Source: Cherax quadricarinatus
Lineage: Eukaryota > Arthropoda > Malacostraca > Decapoda > Parastacidae
DNA length: 64,000 bases
Assembly (NCBI RefSeq): GCF_038502225.1
Contig: NC_091301.1
Location: forward strand, 13,983,721-14,047,720
Direction: 5' to 3'
In this document: in pieces, positions 1 to 12,545 of the stretch
Layout of the letters: each line of letters begins with the position of its first letter
Numbering within the stretch: position 1 is the first letter of the stretch
The notes under the pieces: model-generated
What the model saw: the letters and a program-made list of their open reading frames with translations, nothing else
Told to the model about the DNA's origin: nothing
Database searches by the model: none
Program-made: the position numbers and the translations under genes

Positions 1-2463
1 AGAGCTCACTCCAGCAGAGCAAAGTTGCTGGTTATGGGGGATTTCAACCACAGGGAGATTGACTGGGAAAACCTGGAGCCACATGGGGGTCCCGAAACAT
101 GGAGAGCCAGGATGTTGGACGTGGTGCTGGAAAACCTCATGCACCAACATGTTAAGGACACTACCAGAGTGAGAGGAGAGGATGAACCAGCAAGATTGGA
201 CCTTGTGTTCACCCTGGGCAGCTCAGATATTGAGAACATCAAGTATGAGAGTCCCCTAGGAGCTAGCGACCACGTGGTTCTGTGCTTTGAATACATAGTA
301 GAGCTGCAAGTGGAGAGAATAACAGGAGTTGAATGGGAGAAGCCTGACTATAAAAGAGGGGACTACATAGGGTTGAAGAACTTCCTGCGGGAGGTCCAGT
401 GGGACAGAGAACTGGCAGGAAAGCCAGTAAATGAAATGATGGAATATGTAACAACAAAATGTAAGGAGGCAGTGGAAAGGTTTATTCCCAAGGGCAACAG
501 TAACAACGGGAAGACCAGAACAAGCCCCTGGTTTACCCGACGTTGTAAGGAGGCAAAAAGAAAATGCAATAGAGAATGGAAAAAGTACAGAAGGCAGAGA
601 ACACACGAAAATAGGGAGATCAGTCGCAGAGCCAGGAATGAGTACGCACAGGTAAGGAGGGAGGCCCAGCGACAGTATGAAAATGACATAGCATCGAGAA
701 TCAAGACTGACCCGAAACTGTTGTATAGCCACATCAGGAGGAAGACAACAGTCAAAGACCAGGTGATCAGATTAAGGACAGAAGGTGGAGAACTCACAAG
801 AAATGATCAGGAGGTATGTGAGGAGCTGAACAGGAGATTTAAGGAAGTTTTTACAGTAGAGACAGGAAGGGCTGTGGGAAGACAGCACAGAAGGGAACAT
901 CAAGAGGGAATATACCAACAAGTGTTGGATGACATACAAACAACTGAGGAGGAGGTGAAGAAGCTCTTAAGTGACCTTGACACCTCAAAGGCGATGGGAC
1001 CGGACAACATCTCCCCATGGGTCCTTAGAGAAGGAGCAGAGATGCTGTGCGTGCCTCTAACCACACTCTTCAACACATCCCTTGAAACTGGGCAACTACC
1101 TGAGAAATGGAAGACAGCTAATGTAGTCCCCATATTTAAGAAAGGAAACTGAAACGAGGCACTAAACTACAGACCTGTGTCTCTGACATGTATTGTGTGC
1201 AAAGTCATGGAGAAGATTATCAGGAGGAGAGTGGTCGAACACCTGGAAAGGAACAAGATTATAAATGAAAACCAGCATGGGTTCATGGAAGGCAAATCTT
1301 GTATCACAAACCTCCTGGAGTTTTATGACAAGGTAACAGAAGTAAGACACGAGAGAGAGGGGTGGGTAGATTGCGTTTTCCTAGACTGCAGGAAGGCTTT
1401 TGACACAGTTCCCCACAAGAGATTAGTGCAGAAGCTGGAGGATCGGGCGCACGTAAAAGGGAGGGCACTGCAATGGATAAGGGAATACCTGACAGGGAGG
1501 CAGCAACGAGTCATGGTACGTGAAGAGGTATCACAGTGGGCGCCTGTTACGAGCGGGGTCCCACAGGGGTCAGTTCTAGGACCAGTGCTATTTTTGATAT
1601 ATGTGAACGACATGATGGAAGGAATAGACTCTGAAGTGTCCCTGTTCGCAGATGACGTGAAGTTGATGAGAAGAATTAAATCGGACAAGGATGAACCAGG
1701 ACTGCAAAGAGACCTGGACAGGCTGGACATGTGGTCCAGCAACTGGCTTCTCGAATTCAATCCAGCCAAATGCAAAGTCATGAAGATTGGGGAGGGGCAA
1801 AGAAGACCGCAGACAGAGTATAGGCTAGGTGGACAAAGACTACAGACCTCACTCAGGGAGAAAGACCTTGGGGTGACCATAACACCGAGCACATCACCGG
1901 AGGCACACATCAACCAAATAACCGCTGCAGCATACGGGCGCCTGGCAAACCTGAGAATAGCGTTCCGATACCTTAATAAGGAATCGTTCAAGACACTGTA
2001 CACTGTGTATGTTAGGCCCATACTGGAGTATGCAGCACCAGTCTGGAACCCACACCTGGTCAAGCACGTCAAGAAGTTAGAGAAAGTACAAAGGTTTGCA
2101 ACAAGGCTAGTCTCAGAGCTCAAGGGAATGTCGTACGAGGAAAGGTTAAGGGAAATCGGACTGACGACACTGGAGGACAGAAGGGTCAGGGGAGACATGA
2201 TAACGACATACAAGATACTGCGGGGAATAGACAAGGTGGACAGAGATAGGATGTTCCAGAGAGGGGACACAGGGACAAGGGGTCACAACTGGAAGCTGAA
2301 GACTCAGACGAGTCACAGGGACGTTAGGAAGTATTTCTTCAGTCATAGAGTTGTCAGCAAGTGGAATAGCCTAGCAAGTGAAGTAGTGGAGGCAGGAACC
2401 ATACATAGTTTTAAGAAGAGGTATGACAAAGCTCAGGAAGCAGAGAGAGAGAGGATTCAGTAG
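1..2463 (+). pseudogene. CR1/L2-like LINE family A, copy A1: endonuclease plus reverse transcriptase, one in-frame stop
   Basis: Single reading frame open from base 1 to the TAG at 2461 except for a TGA at 1150-1152. It is cut by the window edge, so the start of the endonuclease is missing. The apurinic-type endonuclease end is visible (MGDFNHREIDW near 34, SDHVVL near 268), followed by a basic linker, the GPDNISPWVLREGAE motif near 1000, then RT motifs: NYRPVSLTCIVCKVMEKI, HGFMEGKSCITNLLEF, FLDCRKAFDTVPHK, SGVPQGSVLGPVLF and the catalytic FADD near 1650. These are the hallmarks of CR1/L2/Jockey-group ORF2 proteins, which nick DNA and copy their RNA at the nick. The TGA falls in VPIFKKGN-stop-NEALNYRP where copy A4 has an arginine codon, so it is one nonsense change in an otherwise preserved protein. 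Group assignment is by motif resemblance; family membership to A2-A5 is seen directly. Confidence 0.9.
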
Positions 2464-2523
2464 CGATCAGTGAAGAGGCGGGGCCAGGAGCTGAGTCTCG
2501 ACCCCTGCAACCACAATTAGGTG

Positions 2524-2557
<34 letters not shown>
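2464..2557 (+). repeat. 3' UTR and CA tail of LINE copy A1
   Basis: About 60 bases after the RT stop (AGGCGGGGCCAGGAGCTGAG, then CGACCCCTGCAACCACAATTAGGTGAGTA in two pieces) recur after the stop of A2, A3 and A4. The tail then runs into (CA)n at 2527-2557 with no poly(A). The next LINE fragment starts directly at the end of the CA tract. Confidence 0.8.
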
Positions 2558-2560
<3 letters not shown>

Positions 2561-3515
2561 CGAGTCATGGTACGTGACGAGGTGTCAGAGTGGGCGCCTG
2601 TGACAAGCGGGGTTCCACAGGGGTCAGCCCTAGGACCTGTGCTGTTCTTGGTATATGTGAACAACATAACGGAAGGGATAGACTCAGAAGTGTCCTTGTT
2701 TGCAGATGATGTGAAGTTAATGAGAATAATCAAATCGGATGAGGATCAGGCAGGACTACAAAGAGACCTGGACAGGCTACAAGCCTGGTCCAGCAACTGG
2801 ATCCTTGAGTTTAACCCTGCCAAATGCAAAGTCATGAAGATTGGGGAAGGGCAAAGAAGACCGCAGACACAATATAGTTTAGATGGCCAAAGACTGCAAA
2901 CCTCACTCAAGGAAAAAGATCTGGGGGTGAGTATAACACCGAGCATATCTCCTGAGGTGCACATCAATCAGATAACCGCTGCAGCATACGGGCGCCTGGC
3001 AAACCTACGGATAGCATTCCGATACCTCAGTAAGGATTCATTTAAGACTCTGTATACCATTTACGTCAGGCCCATACTGGAGTATGCAGCACCAGTTTGG
3101 AATCCACACCTAGTCAAGCACGTCAAGAAATTAGAGAAAGTGCAAAGGTTTGCAACAAGACTAGTCCCAGAGCTACGGGGATTGTCCTACGAAGAAAGGT
3201 TGAGGGAAATCGGCCTGACGACACTGGAGGACAGGAGGGTCAGGGGAGACATGATAACGACATATAAAATACTGTGCGGAATAAGACAAGGTGGACAAAG
3301 ACGGGATGTTCCAGAGAAGGGACACACACACAAGAGGTAACAACTGGAAGTTGAAGACTCAGATGAATCAAAGGGATGTTAGGAAGTATTTCTTCAGTCA
3401 TAGAGTAGTCAGGCCGTGGAATAGCCTAGAAAGTGACGTAGTGGAGGCGGGAACCATACATAGTTTTAAGGCGAGGTATGATAGAGCTCATGGGGCAGGG
3501 AGAGAGAGGACCTAG
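2558..3515 (+). pseudogene. LINE family A, copy A2: 5'-truncated reverse transcriptase with frameshift
   Basis: The copy begins abruptly inside RT at the residues RVMVRDEVSEWAPVTSG, right at the end of a CA tract. It contains SGVPQGSALGPVLF, FADDVKLM near 2700, and the C-terminal thumb region to EDRRVRGDMITTYKIL. A one-base insertion (GGAATAAGAC here, GGAATAGAC in A1) near 3284 shifts the frame. The C-terminal 75 residues, ending GAGRERT-stop at 3513-3515, are read in the next frame. It lies head-to-tail with A1 and ends in the same 3' UTR, so it looks like an independent 5'-truncated insertion or a duplicated piece. Confidence 0.88.
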
Positions 3516-5390
<1,875 letters not shown>

Positions 5391-5421
5391 CTCTCTTTTC
5401 CCCCCCTCTCTTTTCCCCCCT

Positions 5422-6121
5422 CCCCCTGGGTTTTCTTCTATTTTCTTACTAGTTCTTATTCTTGTTTATTCCCTCTCATCTCCCTAGGGAAATGGAACAG
5501 AATTCTTCCTCTGTAAGCCATGCGTGTTGTAAGAGGTGACTAAAATACCGGGAGCAAGGGGCTAGTAACCCCTTCTCCTGTATACATTACTAAAGTTAAA
5601 AAGAGAAACTTCTGTGTTTCTTTTTGGGCCACCCTGCTTCGGTTGGATATGGCCGGTTTGTCGAAAGAAGAAGGGAATATTTTAATTGCAAAGCTAACTT
5701 TTGTATTATATGAAGAAACATGTAGGCAATTAGACAGCATTCTGTTGTAAAATGAAAAAAAAAAATGTAACTCAACAGAATGTTGTCTAATTACCTACAT
5801 GTTTGTTCATATAATACAAAAGATGGCAATGCTCTCAAAAGTTAGCTTTGGAATTAACACATCCCCTTCTTCTTTCAACAAACTGGCCATATCCCACCGA
5901 GGCAGGGCGACCTAAAAAGAAAAATGAAAGTTTCTCTTTTTAACTTTTGTAATGTATACAGGAGAAGGGGTTGCTAGCCCCATGCTCGTGGCATTTTAGT
6001 TGCCTCTTATGATACACATGGCTTACAGAGGAAGAATTCTGTTCCACTTCCCTATGGAGATAAGAGGAAATAAACCAAAACAAGAACTAATAAGAATATA
6101 GAAGAAAACCCAGAGGGGTTC
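5422..6121. repeat. 700-bp inverted repeat (palindromic pair of a short RTE-tailed element)
   Basis: The left arm (5422-5750) and right arm (5765-6121) are reverse complements with moderate divergence. Examples are GGGTTTTCTTCTATTTTCTT near 5428 against AGAAGAAAACCCAGAGGGG near 6099, and TAGACAGCATTCTGTTG near 5733 against CAACAGAATGTTGTCTA near 5774. The spacer is a short A-run. Each arm carries GGGNCACCCTGCTTCGGTTGG-like sequence, matching the 3' end of the RTE-like LINE that follows. It could be a foldback element or two insertions in opposite orientation; a transcript would form a long hairpin. Confidence 0.8.
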
Positions 6122-6139
6122 TGTATATATATGCTTATA

Positions 6140-7195
6140 CATGCAATGTGGCAGATGTTGCAAGTTTATGGAATAGGTGGTAAGTTACTAAATGCTGTAA
6201 AGAGCTTTTATGAGGATAGTGAGGCTCAGGTTAGGGTGTGTAGAAGAGAGGGAGAATACTTCCCGGTAAAAGTAGGTCTTAGACAGGGATGTGTAATGTC
6301 ACCATGGTTGTTTAATATATTTATAGATGGGGTTGTAAAAGAAGTAAATGCTAGGGTGTTCGGGAGAGGGGTGGGATTAAATTATGGGGAATCAAATTCA
6401 AAATGGGAATTGACACAGTTACTTTTTGCTGATGATACTGTGCTTATGGGAGATTCTAAAGAAAAATTGCAAAGGTTAGTGGATGAGTTTGAGAATGTGT
6501 GTAAAGGTAGAAAGTTGAAAGTGAACATAGAAAAGAGTAAGGTGATGAGGGTATCAAATGATTTAGATAAAGAAAAATTGGATATCAAATTGGGGAGGAG
6601 GAGTATGGAAGAAGTGAATGTTTTCAGATACTTGGGAGTTGACGTGTCGGCGGATGGATTTATAAAGGATGAGGTTAATCATAGAATTGATGAGGGAAAA
6701 AAGGTGAGTGGTGCGTTGAGGTATATGTGGAGTCAAAAAACGTTATCTATGGAGGCAAAGAAGGGAATGTATGAAAGTATAGTAGTACCAACACTCTTAT
6801 ATGGATGTGAAGCTTGAGTGGTAAATGCAGCAGCGAGGAGACGGTTGGAGGCAGTGGAGATGTCCTGTCTAAGGGCAATGTGTGGTGTAAATATTATGCA
6901 GAAAATTCGGAGTGTGGAAATTAGGAGAAGGTGTGGAGTTAATAAAAGCATTAGTCAGAGGGCAGAAGAGGGGTTGTTGAGGTGGTTTGGTCATTTAGAG
7001 AGAATGGATCAAAGTAGAATGACATGGAAAGCATATAAATCTATAGGGGAAGGAAAGAGGGGTAGGGGTCATCCTCGAAAGGGTTGGAAAGAGGGGGTAA
7101 AGGAGGTTTTGTGGGCGAGGGGTTTGGACTTCCAGCAAGCGTGCATGAGCGTGTTAGATAGGAGTGAATGGAGACGAATGATACTTGGGACCTGA
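6140..7195 (+). pseudogene. RTE-like LINE: 5'-truncated reverse transcriptase with one in-frame stop
   Basis: The frame opens at about 6131 and becomes recognisable at MLQVYGIGGKLLNAVKSFYE. RT motifs follow: GLRQGCVMSPWLFNIFIDG near 6275, FADDTVLMG near 6427 (catalytic Asp pair), NIEKSKVM near 6525, and FRYLGVDVSADG. A TGA at 6815-6817 interrupts YGCEA-stop-VVNAAARRRLEAVEM; the frame is unchanged across it, and tryptophan is the residue expected from the wider family, so one nonsense change is inferred. The C-terminal region typical of this group continues (LRWFGHLERMDQSRM, RGRGHPRKGWKEGVKE) to the stop at 7193. The endonuclease and early RT are absent. I place it as RTE-like by motif resemblance only. 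Confidence 0.85.
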
Positions 7196-7534
7196 CGATC
7201 TGTTGGAGTGTGAGCAGGGTAATATTTAGTGAAGGGATTCAGGGAAACCGGTTATTTTCTTATAGTCGGACTTGAGTCCTGGAAATGGGAAGTACAATGC
7301 CTGCACTTTAAAGGAGGGGTTTGGGATATTGGCAGTTTGGAGGGATATGTTGTGTATCTTTATACGTATATGCTTCTAAACTGTTGTATTCTGAGCACCT
7401 CTGCAAAGGCAGTGATAATGTGTGAGTGTGGTGAAAGTGTTGAATGATGAAAGTATTTTCTTTTTGGGGATTTTCTTTCTTTTTTGGGTCACCCTGCCTC
7501 GGTGGGAGACGACCAGCTTGTTGAAAAAAAAAAA
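7196..7534 (+). repeat. 3' UTR and A-tail of the RTE-like LINE
   Basis: It follows the RT stop and ends in GGGTCACCCTGCCTCGGTGG, then GAGACGACCAGCTTGTTG and an A-run at 7523-7534. The same terminal motif occurs in both arms of 5422-6121, at 10525-10713 and, decayed, at 7 positions around 47120-47165 on minus. It marks the tail recognised by this LINE. Confidence 0.75.
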
Positions 7535-7735
7535 ACATGCAAGTGTAATGTGACCTAAATGTAGGTAGAAGTAGTAAGACATACCTGAAACCTTGCATGT
7601 TTGAGACAGAAAAAAATAGACCAACAATCCTACCTTCATGTAAAACAATTACAGGCTTCCATTTTACACTCGCTTGGCAAGATGGTAGTACCTCCCTGGG
7701 CAGTTGCTGTCTACCAACCTACTATCTAGGTGAGT
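7535..7735 (+). repeat. Dispersed repeat ending in a splice-donor-like CTAGGTGAGT
   Basis: It contains TTTTACACTCGCTTGGCAAG and GGTAGTACCTCCCTGGGCAG followed by CTGTCTACCAACCTACTATC. I recognise this wording as a repeat common in decapod sequence, from memory and not checked. It sits between the LINE tail and the candidate terminal exon. It encodes nothing recognisable. Confidence 0.45.
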
Positions 7736-7775
7736 TATATATATTGAAATTATAATTATATAATCTGTTTTACAG

Positions 7776-7930
7776 GAGGAGGCACTCCAAAGATTCAGTT
7801 ATCAGCCAGCAATAGCAACCTTTCCAGCAACGTTATGGTGAACGTCTCGTCTTCTTCAGGTGTAAAGATGGAAACAGATTCTTCATCATTTAAAAGAAAA
7901 CGTGAAGATGATTACGACTCTGTACAGTAG
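7776..7930 (+). CDS. Candidate 3'-terminal coding exon of an unidentified host gene
   Basis: A plausible acceptor (TAATCTGTTTTACAG, ending 7775) precedes a frame whose first full codon is at 7778. It runs 50 codons to TAG at 7928-7930. The end of the protein is Ser/Asn-rich and then strongly basic-acidic: SSSGVKMETDSSSFKRKRED, then DYDSVQ. KRKR could act as a nuclear localisation signal. The sequence is unlike the surrounding retroelements, has no stop in this frame, and is followed by AT-rich sequence suitable for a 3' UTR. I cannot name the gene. Upstream exons would lie before this region, possibly outside the window. Splicing and expression are inferred, not shown. Confidence 0.5.
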
Positions 7931-9171
7931 CTCCTTCAGCTGTGAATGCTTGGAACTTTATAAAAAAAAAGTGTTTGATAAGTAAATGTTTTTACAAAAC
8001 TTGATGTGCTCCCTACTGTTTTTAATATAAGAATGCACGTAAAGGATATTGAAATTGTAGATTATTATATTATTTATAAATGTCACATTTGAAGATTATT
8101 CCAGATAGTAATAGTGTCCTGTGTTATTTTTGTGGGCATAGAACACCTCTGGTGGTGGTGGTGGTGTTGACACATGTTCAAAACATCTTGTGGACTGATA
8201 TGTGGTCAACACATCAGCAGAGAAATCCTGTGGTGGTTGTGTTGACAAGTGTTAACAAAATGTTGAGTAGAGAAAACTTGTTCTGGTGTTGACACATGTT
8301 CAACACATAGGCAGAGAAAACTTGTGTTTTTGTTGACACATGCTCAACACATAGGCAAAGAAAACATTCAGTGGTGTTGACATGTGTACAATATATTTTG
8401 GTACAAAATTAAGGATGTTTATACAGTGCTTATTTCTGAGTTTGTGGCATTAAGCAGTTCTTAAGAAGCTTTTACTTATGATAAGTATTAAGTGCATAAT
8501 ACATTAATAAGAAACTATATTGTAGTGTTTTAGGTTTCCTTTAACTTTAAACTTTAAGTTTTCTTTCACTGTGGAATTCCTTTTTCAGATATACTGTATA
8601 ACTAAGCAAATTAATCGTTTATTTGTATAATACAAATTTTTCGTAGCTGCAAATGGAGTGATAATGAAGATTAAATCCTAACCTGTGGAGAAAAAAAGTT
8701 GTTAGATATGAAAGATGGAAACTAGTGGCGTCGCATCACCAAGAAAAAAAAAAGCTAAAGCCCCTCCATAATCTTCCCCAGTTAGGCCCCCCCCCCCAAA
8801 AAAAAAAATAATAAATAAATAAAAATTATTAATAACTCTGCTTCAAGAGAGATCCTCTAAGCCCCTTCCAACCAGATTACCATCCCTTAGTCCCACCTAT
8901 ATAGAAATTCTGGAGCCACCCCTGATAAAAAACTATGAAAATGCTATTGATCGATGGTCAAGGATGGACTGGCCAAAATGTATAAAGGTTTCCTATCCAA
9001 ATTGTGGGTTAGTTGTGAATTACAGTACTACTATACTTCTGATTCAATAAATGGCTCTGGGAAAATATTATTGACCATCTTGACCAACTAAATCATGGGG
9101 CATTGACACTAGCAGTTCTTGATTAATCTCAAATAATTAAAAGCGGCTATTACTTCGTATCCTTAGTGGGG
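7931..9171. other. AT-rich non-coding stretch, possible 3' UTR
   Basis: Apart from the tandem repeat at 8166-8400, I see no gene here. There are A/C homopolymers at 8740-8820, and a possible polyadenylation signal AATAAA at 9049 if the 7776-7930 exon has a long 3' UTR. Confidence 0.4.
8166..8400 (+). repeat. Tandem repeat of a near-palindromic TGTTGACACATGTTCAACA unit
   Basis: Units start at 8166, 8241, 8288, 8332 and 8376, giving 44-47 bp spacing in the better part. Each has GTTGACACATGTTCAACACA or a variant followed by AGGCAGAGAAAACTTG. The core is almost its own reverse complement. Confidence 0.75.
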
Positions 9172-10081
9172 AAGCGTCACGAGCGGTGTTCCACAGGGGT
9201 CAGTGTTGGGCCCCCTGCTGTTCACAATCTACATAAACGACATAGATGAGGGCATAAAGAGCGACATCGGCAAGTTTGCCGATGACACCAAAATAGGCCG
9301 TCGAATTCATTCTGATGAGGACATTCAAGCACTCCAGGAAGATTTGAATAGACTGATGCAGTGGTCGGAGAAGTGGCAGATGCAGTTTAATATAGACAAA
9401 TGCAAAGTTCTAAATGTTGGACAGGACAATAACCATGCCACATATAAACTAAATGTAGATCTTAATATTACGGATTGCGAAAAAGATTTAGGAGTTCTGG
9501 TTAGCAGTAATCTGAAACCAAGACAACAGTGCATAAGTGTTTGCAATAAAGCTAATAGAATCCTTGGCTTCATATCAAGAAGCATAAATAATAGGAGTCC
9601 TCAGGTTGTTCTTCAACTCTATACATCCTTGGTTAGGCCTCATTTAGATTATGCTGCACAGTTTTGGTCACCGTATTACAGAATGGATATAAATTCTCTG
9701 GAAAATGTACAAAGGAGGATGACGAAGTTGATCCCATGTATCAGAAACCTTCCCTATGAGGATAGACTAAGGGCCCTGAAACTGCACTCTCTAGAAAGAC
9801 GTAGAATTAGGGGGGATATGATTGAGGTGTATAAATGGAAGACAGGAATAAATAAAGGGGATGTAAATAGTGTGCTGAAAATATCTAGCCTAGACAGGAC
9901 TCGCAGCAATGGTTTTAAGTTAGAAAAATTCAGATTCAGGAAGGATATAGGAAAGTACTGGTTTGGTAATAGAGTTGTGGATGAGTGGAACAAACTCCCA
10001 AGTACCGTTATAGAGGCCAGAACGTTGTGTAGCTTTAAAAATAGGTTGGATAAATACATGAGTAGATGTGGGTGGGTGTGA
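9172..10081 (+). pseudogene. LINE family B (CR1-like), 5'-truncated reverse transcriptase
   Basis: The copy begins at SVTSGVPQGSVLGPLLF (about 9174) and is open to the TGA after GWV at 10079-10081. It contains INDIDEGIKSDI, the catalytic FADDTKIGRRIHSDED near 9274, CKVLNVGQDN, the thumb region and a C-terminus LCSFKNRLDKYMSRCGW. It is very close to the minus-strand copy at 38998-41952, differing for example by one deleted Asn codon near 9452. The endonuclease and the first half of RT are missing, as expected for incomplete target-primed reverse transcription. Without those parts it is not an active gene, although the remaining frame has no stop. Confidence 0.9.
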
Positions 10082-10255
10082 GTTAGACCTGATAGCTTGT
10101 GCTACCAGGTCGGTTGCCGTGTTCCTCCCTTAAGTCAATGTGACCTGACCTGACTCTGGTTGGGTGCATTGGCTTAAGCCGGTAGGAGACTTGGACCTGC
10201 CTCGCATGGGCCAGTAGGCCTTCTGCAGTGTTCCTTCGTTCTTATGTTCTTATGT
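10082..10255 (+). repeat. Family B LINE 3' UTR ending in TTCTTATG octamers
   Basis: The 3' UTR includes CTACCAGGTCGGTTGCCGTG and GGCCAGTAGGCCTTCTGCAG. It ends with repeated TTCTTATG (about 10237-10254) and no poly(A). Short 3' tandem octamers are typical of CR1-type LINEs. The same end occurs at 38998 (minus) and in decayed form at 52250. Confidence 0.85.
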
Positions 10256-11462
10256 AATTTTTAAGGAATATCTTAGAAAAAGATCTATTATGTACTGTAC
10301 TTGGTAAATGATATAAAGCTTATTTATTATAACTAATAAATTTTTTAATAAAATGATTAATTTCCCTTATTACTATAATCTCAGAACACTTTTGCTCTAA
10401 TAACATAACCATAAGGTGATTTAGTAATTCTGTATTTATCACTAACATATCTGCCAGGATTATTCATATACTGCATATTGCTAAATGATTTATTTTAGTT
10501 TGTGTTTTTTGTGATTTTTTTTTTCAACACATTGGCCATCTCCCACTGAGGCAGGGTGACCCAAAAAAGAATGAAACACTTTCACCATCATTCAACACTT
10601 CGACCATCATCCATACATACAGGCAGTGTGCTTCCCACCTCCAGGACTCAAGTCCAGCTAACCGAAATATAGTACAATATTCACTCTACCTCGGTGGGAA
10701 ACTGCCGGTGTGTTAAAAAAAAAAAAAAGTACAGTCTCTACTGTATTTTTTTTTTTTCAGCATGACAGCCTTCTCTCATTTATTCATGGTAAGTAAATCT
10801 GTCAAATAGATTTATTAAATGCATCTGTTACCATGTTACTCATTTAAGAGCAGTACTGTAAAACCCCACATGGCTCTAGATCTTTTTTTAATTTCAATCA
10901 AATGTTCGTTTAATTTCACAAAAAACTAATCCAATCTTTTAATTAGGATAGACTGGTATTGAAGTTCAAAAGTCAATTAGAAAAGACTTTCTCAAGATAT
11001 TGCATGGAATCCAAATTTTGGAATGGTCTTAGTAAAATTGACAAGAGATTTTAATTTTATATGATAACATTTATTTGTGTTGAGTGTTTTATTCAGGTTC
11101 ATAGCTTTTGTTTGTTAATTTTAATTTGTTTTTATTGTGTGCGTGTATTATTACTCTTTATTGGTACTAGCACCAGGTGACCTATAGGATCAAAATGCTC
11201 TGTAAATATTACAACTTTACTACTAATGGGAATGGGGGTTACTTAATTTGGTACTGTACCTGATAAAGCCTCATGTAAGTGAAGCATCACACTAATAAAG
11301 GCCTCCTTTTTTTGTATAAATCTTTGCCATTTGCATCACCCTTGCATGTTGTGCTGAATGACCCCTGTCATTTTTTCAATTTCTTAAGTATGAAAAAGCA
11401 AATTGGGGTCTACACAGGCCAAAATCAGATTAAACTTTTCTCTAAGTAAGATCAACTTACTT
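10256..11462. other. AT-rich non-coding stretch with RTE-tail repeats
   Basis: No convincing gene. At 10525-10660 a minus-strand RTE-type tail (GAGGCAGGGTGACCC) faces a plus-strand piece at 10685-10724 (CTCGGTGGGAAACTGCCGG plus A-run). A possible AATAAA polyadenylation signal lies near 11303 without an associated frame. Confidence 0.5.
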
Positions 11463-12545
11463 TTAACCCTTTGAGGGTCCGTCCCGTAGATCTACGGCTT
11501 TACGTTCAGTGTCCAAACCGTAGATCTACGTCATGAGCTCAGCTCACTCTGATAAACTGTGAGTGGTACATTTGGGCCTAGATATGAGAGAATACATCTA
11601 TGTGGTATGTGTGCACCCCATAAAACAGATCCTGCAGCACGCTGTGTATAATGAGAGAAAAAACTGAAATCATGATTTTTCGATTAAAACAGCGACTTTG
11701 CAGTGTTTTTTCGTATGTTTTTTATAGTTCTATTTGCGATTTCTTGGTCTCATTTGATAGAATGGAAGACATATTACAGAAATAGAGATGATTTTGATTG
11801 GTTTTAGCCCTGGAAATGGCTTGAAACTGAGCTCAAAGTAGCAGAAATGTTAAATTTTTGCCGATATTCAAGAGTAAACAAACGACCTCACACGTCTAAT
11901 ACACACCAGCTGGTGGGTCTAATATGCATTCACAAATATGGTGATGATATTTATACAATTATTACAGTATTGCATAACAGTAAATCTTCTGTTTTTTGGT
12001 GTGAATAAAAATTCATTATGTGAATAAAAAATCGAAATGGAATTTATTTGTAAAGCCTCAAAACGTAACTAATGAACAGAGGAAATGCTAGTTTAGTTCG
12101 AGGAATACCTACATTGTTTATTCTGGACCCTATTTTGAAATTGGAATATTTTGAACTTTTTGTTAAATTGGCCAAATTAACAATTTCCGATCACTTTAAT
12201 TTGTAGTTGAAACAGTTGACTTGGCGATTTCTTGTGCTCAATCGATAGAATAGAAGTAATACTAGTGAAATAGCTAAGAATTTGGTTGACTGGAATAATG
12301 TAATTGGCCTAAAATGGGAATCAAAGTCGGCAAAGTCGCCGATTCGTAAATATCACTGACACATCAAAATTCGCGAGAGCATAATTTCGTCAATTTTCCA
12401 TCAAATTTCGTACTTTTTGTTTTATTACCTTCACAAAAAGATTCTCTACCATTTCATAAGAAAAAATAACAAATTTTTTTTTTTTTAAATTCTTGGACAC
12501 TGGGGCACCACTTCAGATTTGGGCCTTGGACCCTGAAGGGGTTAA
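11463..12545. mobile_element. Non-autonomous piggyBac-type element with TTAA duplication
   Basis: Left end TTAA-CCCTTTGAGGGTCC (11463-11480) and right end GGACCCTGAAGGGG-TTAA (12528-12545) are inverted repeats with two mismatches, each bounded by TTAA. CCC-starting termini with a TTAA target are the signature of piggyBac transposons. The 1075-bp interior has no transposase frame, so the element would need a transposase in trans. A perfect 14-bp palindrome CCGTAGATCTACGG sits at 11484-11497, and 13 of its 14 bases recur at 11518-11530 near the left end. Confidence 0.8.
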
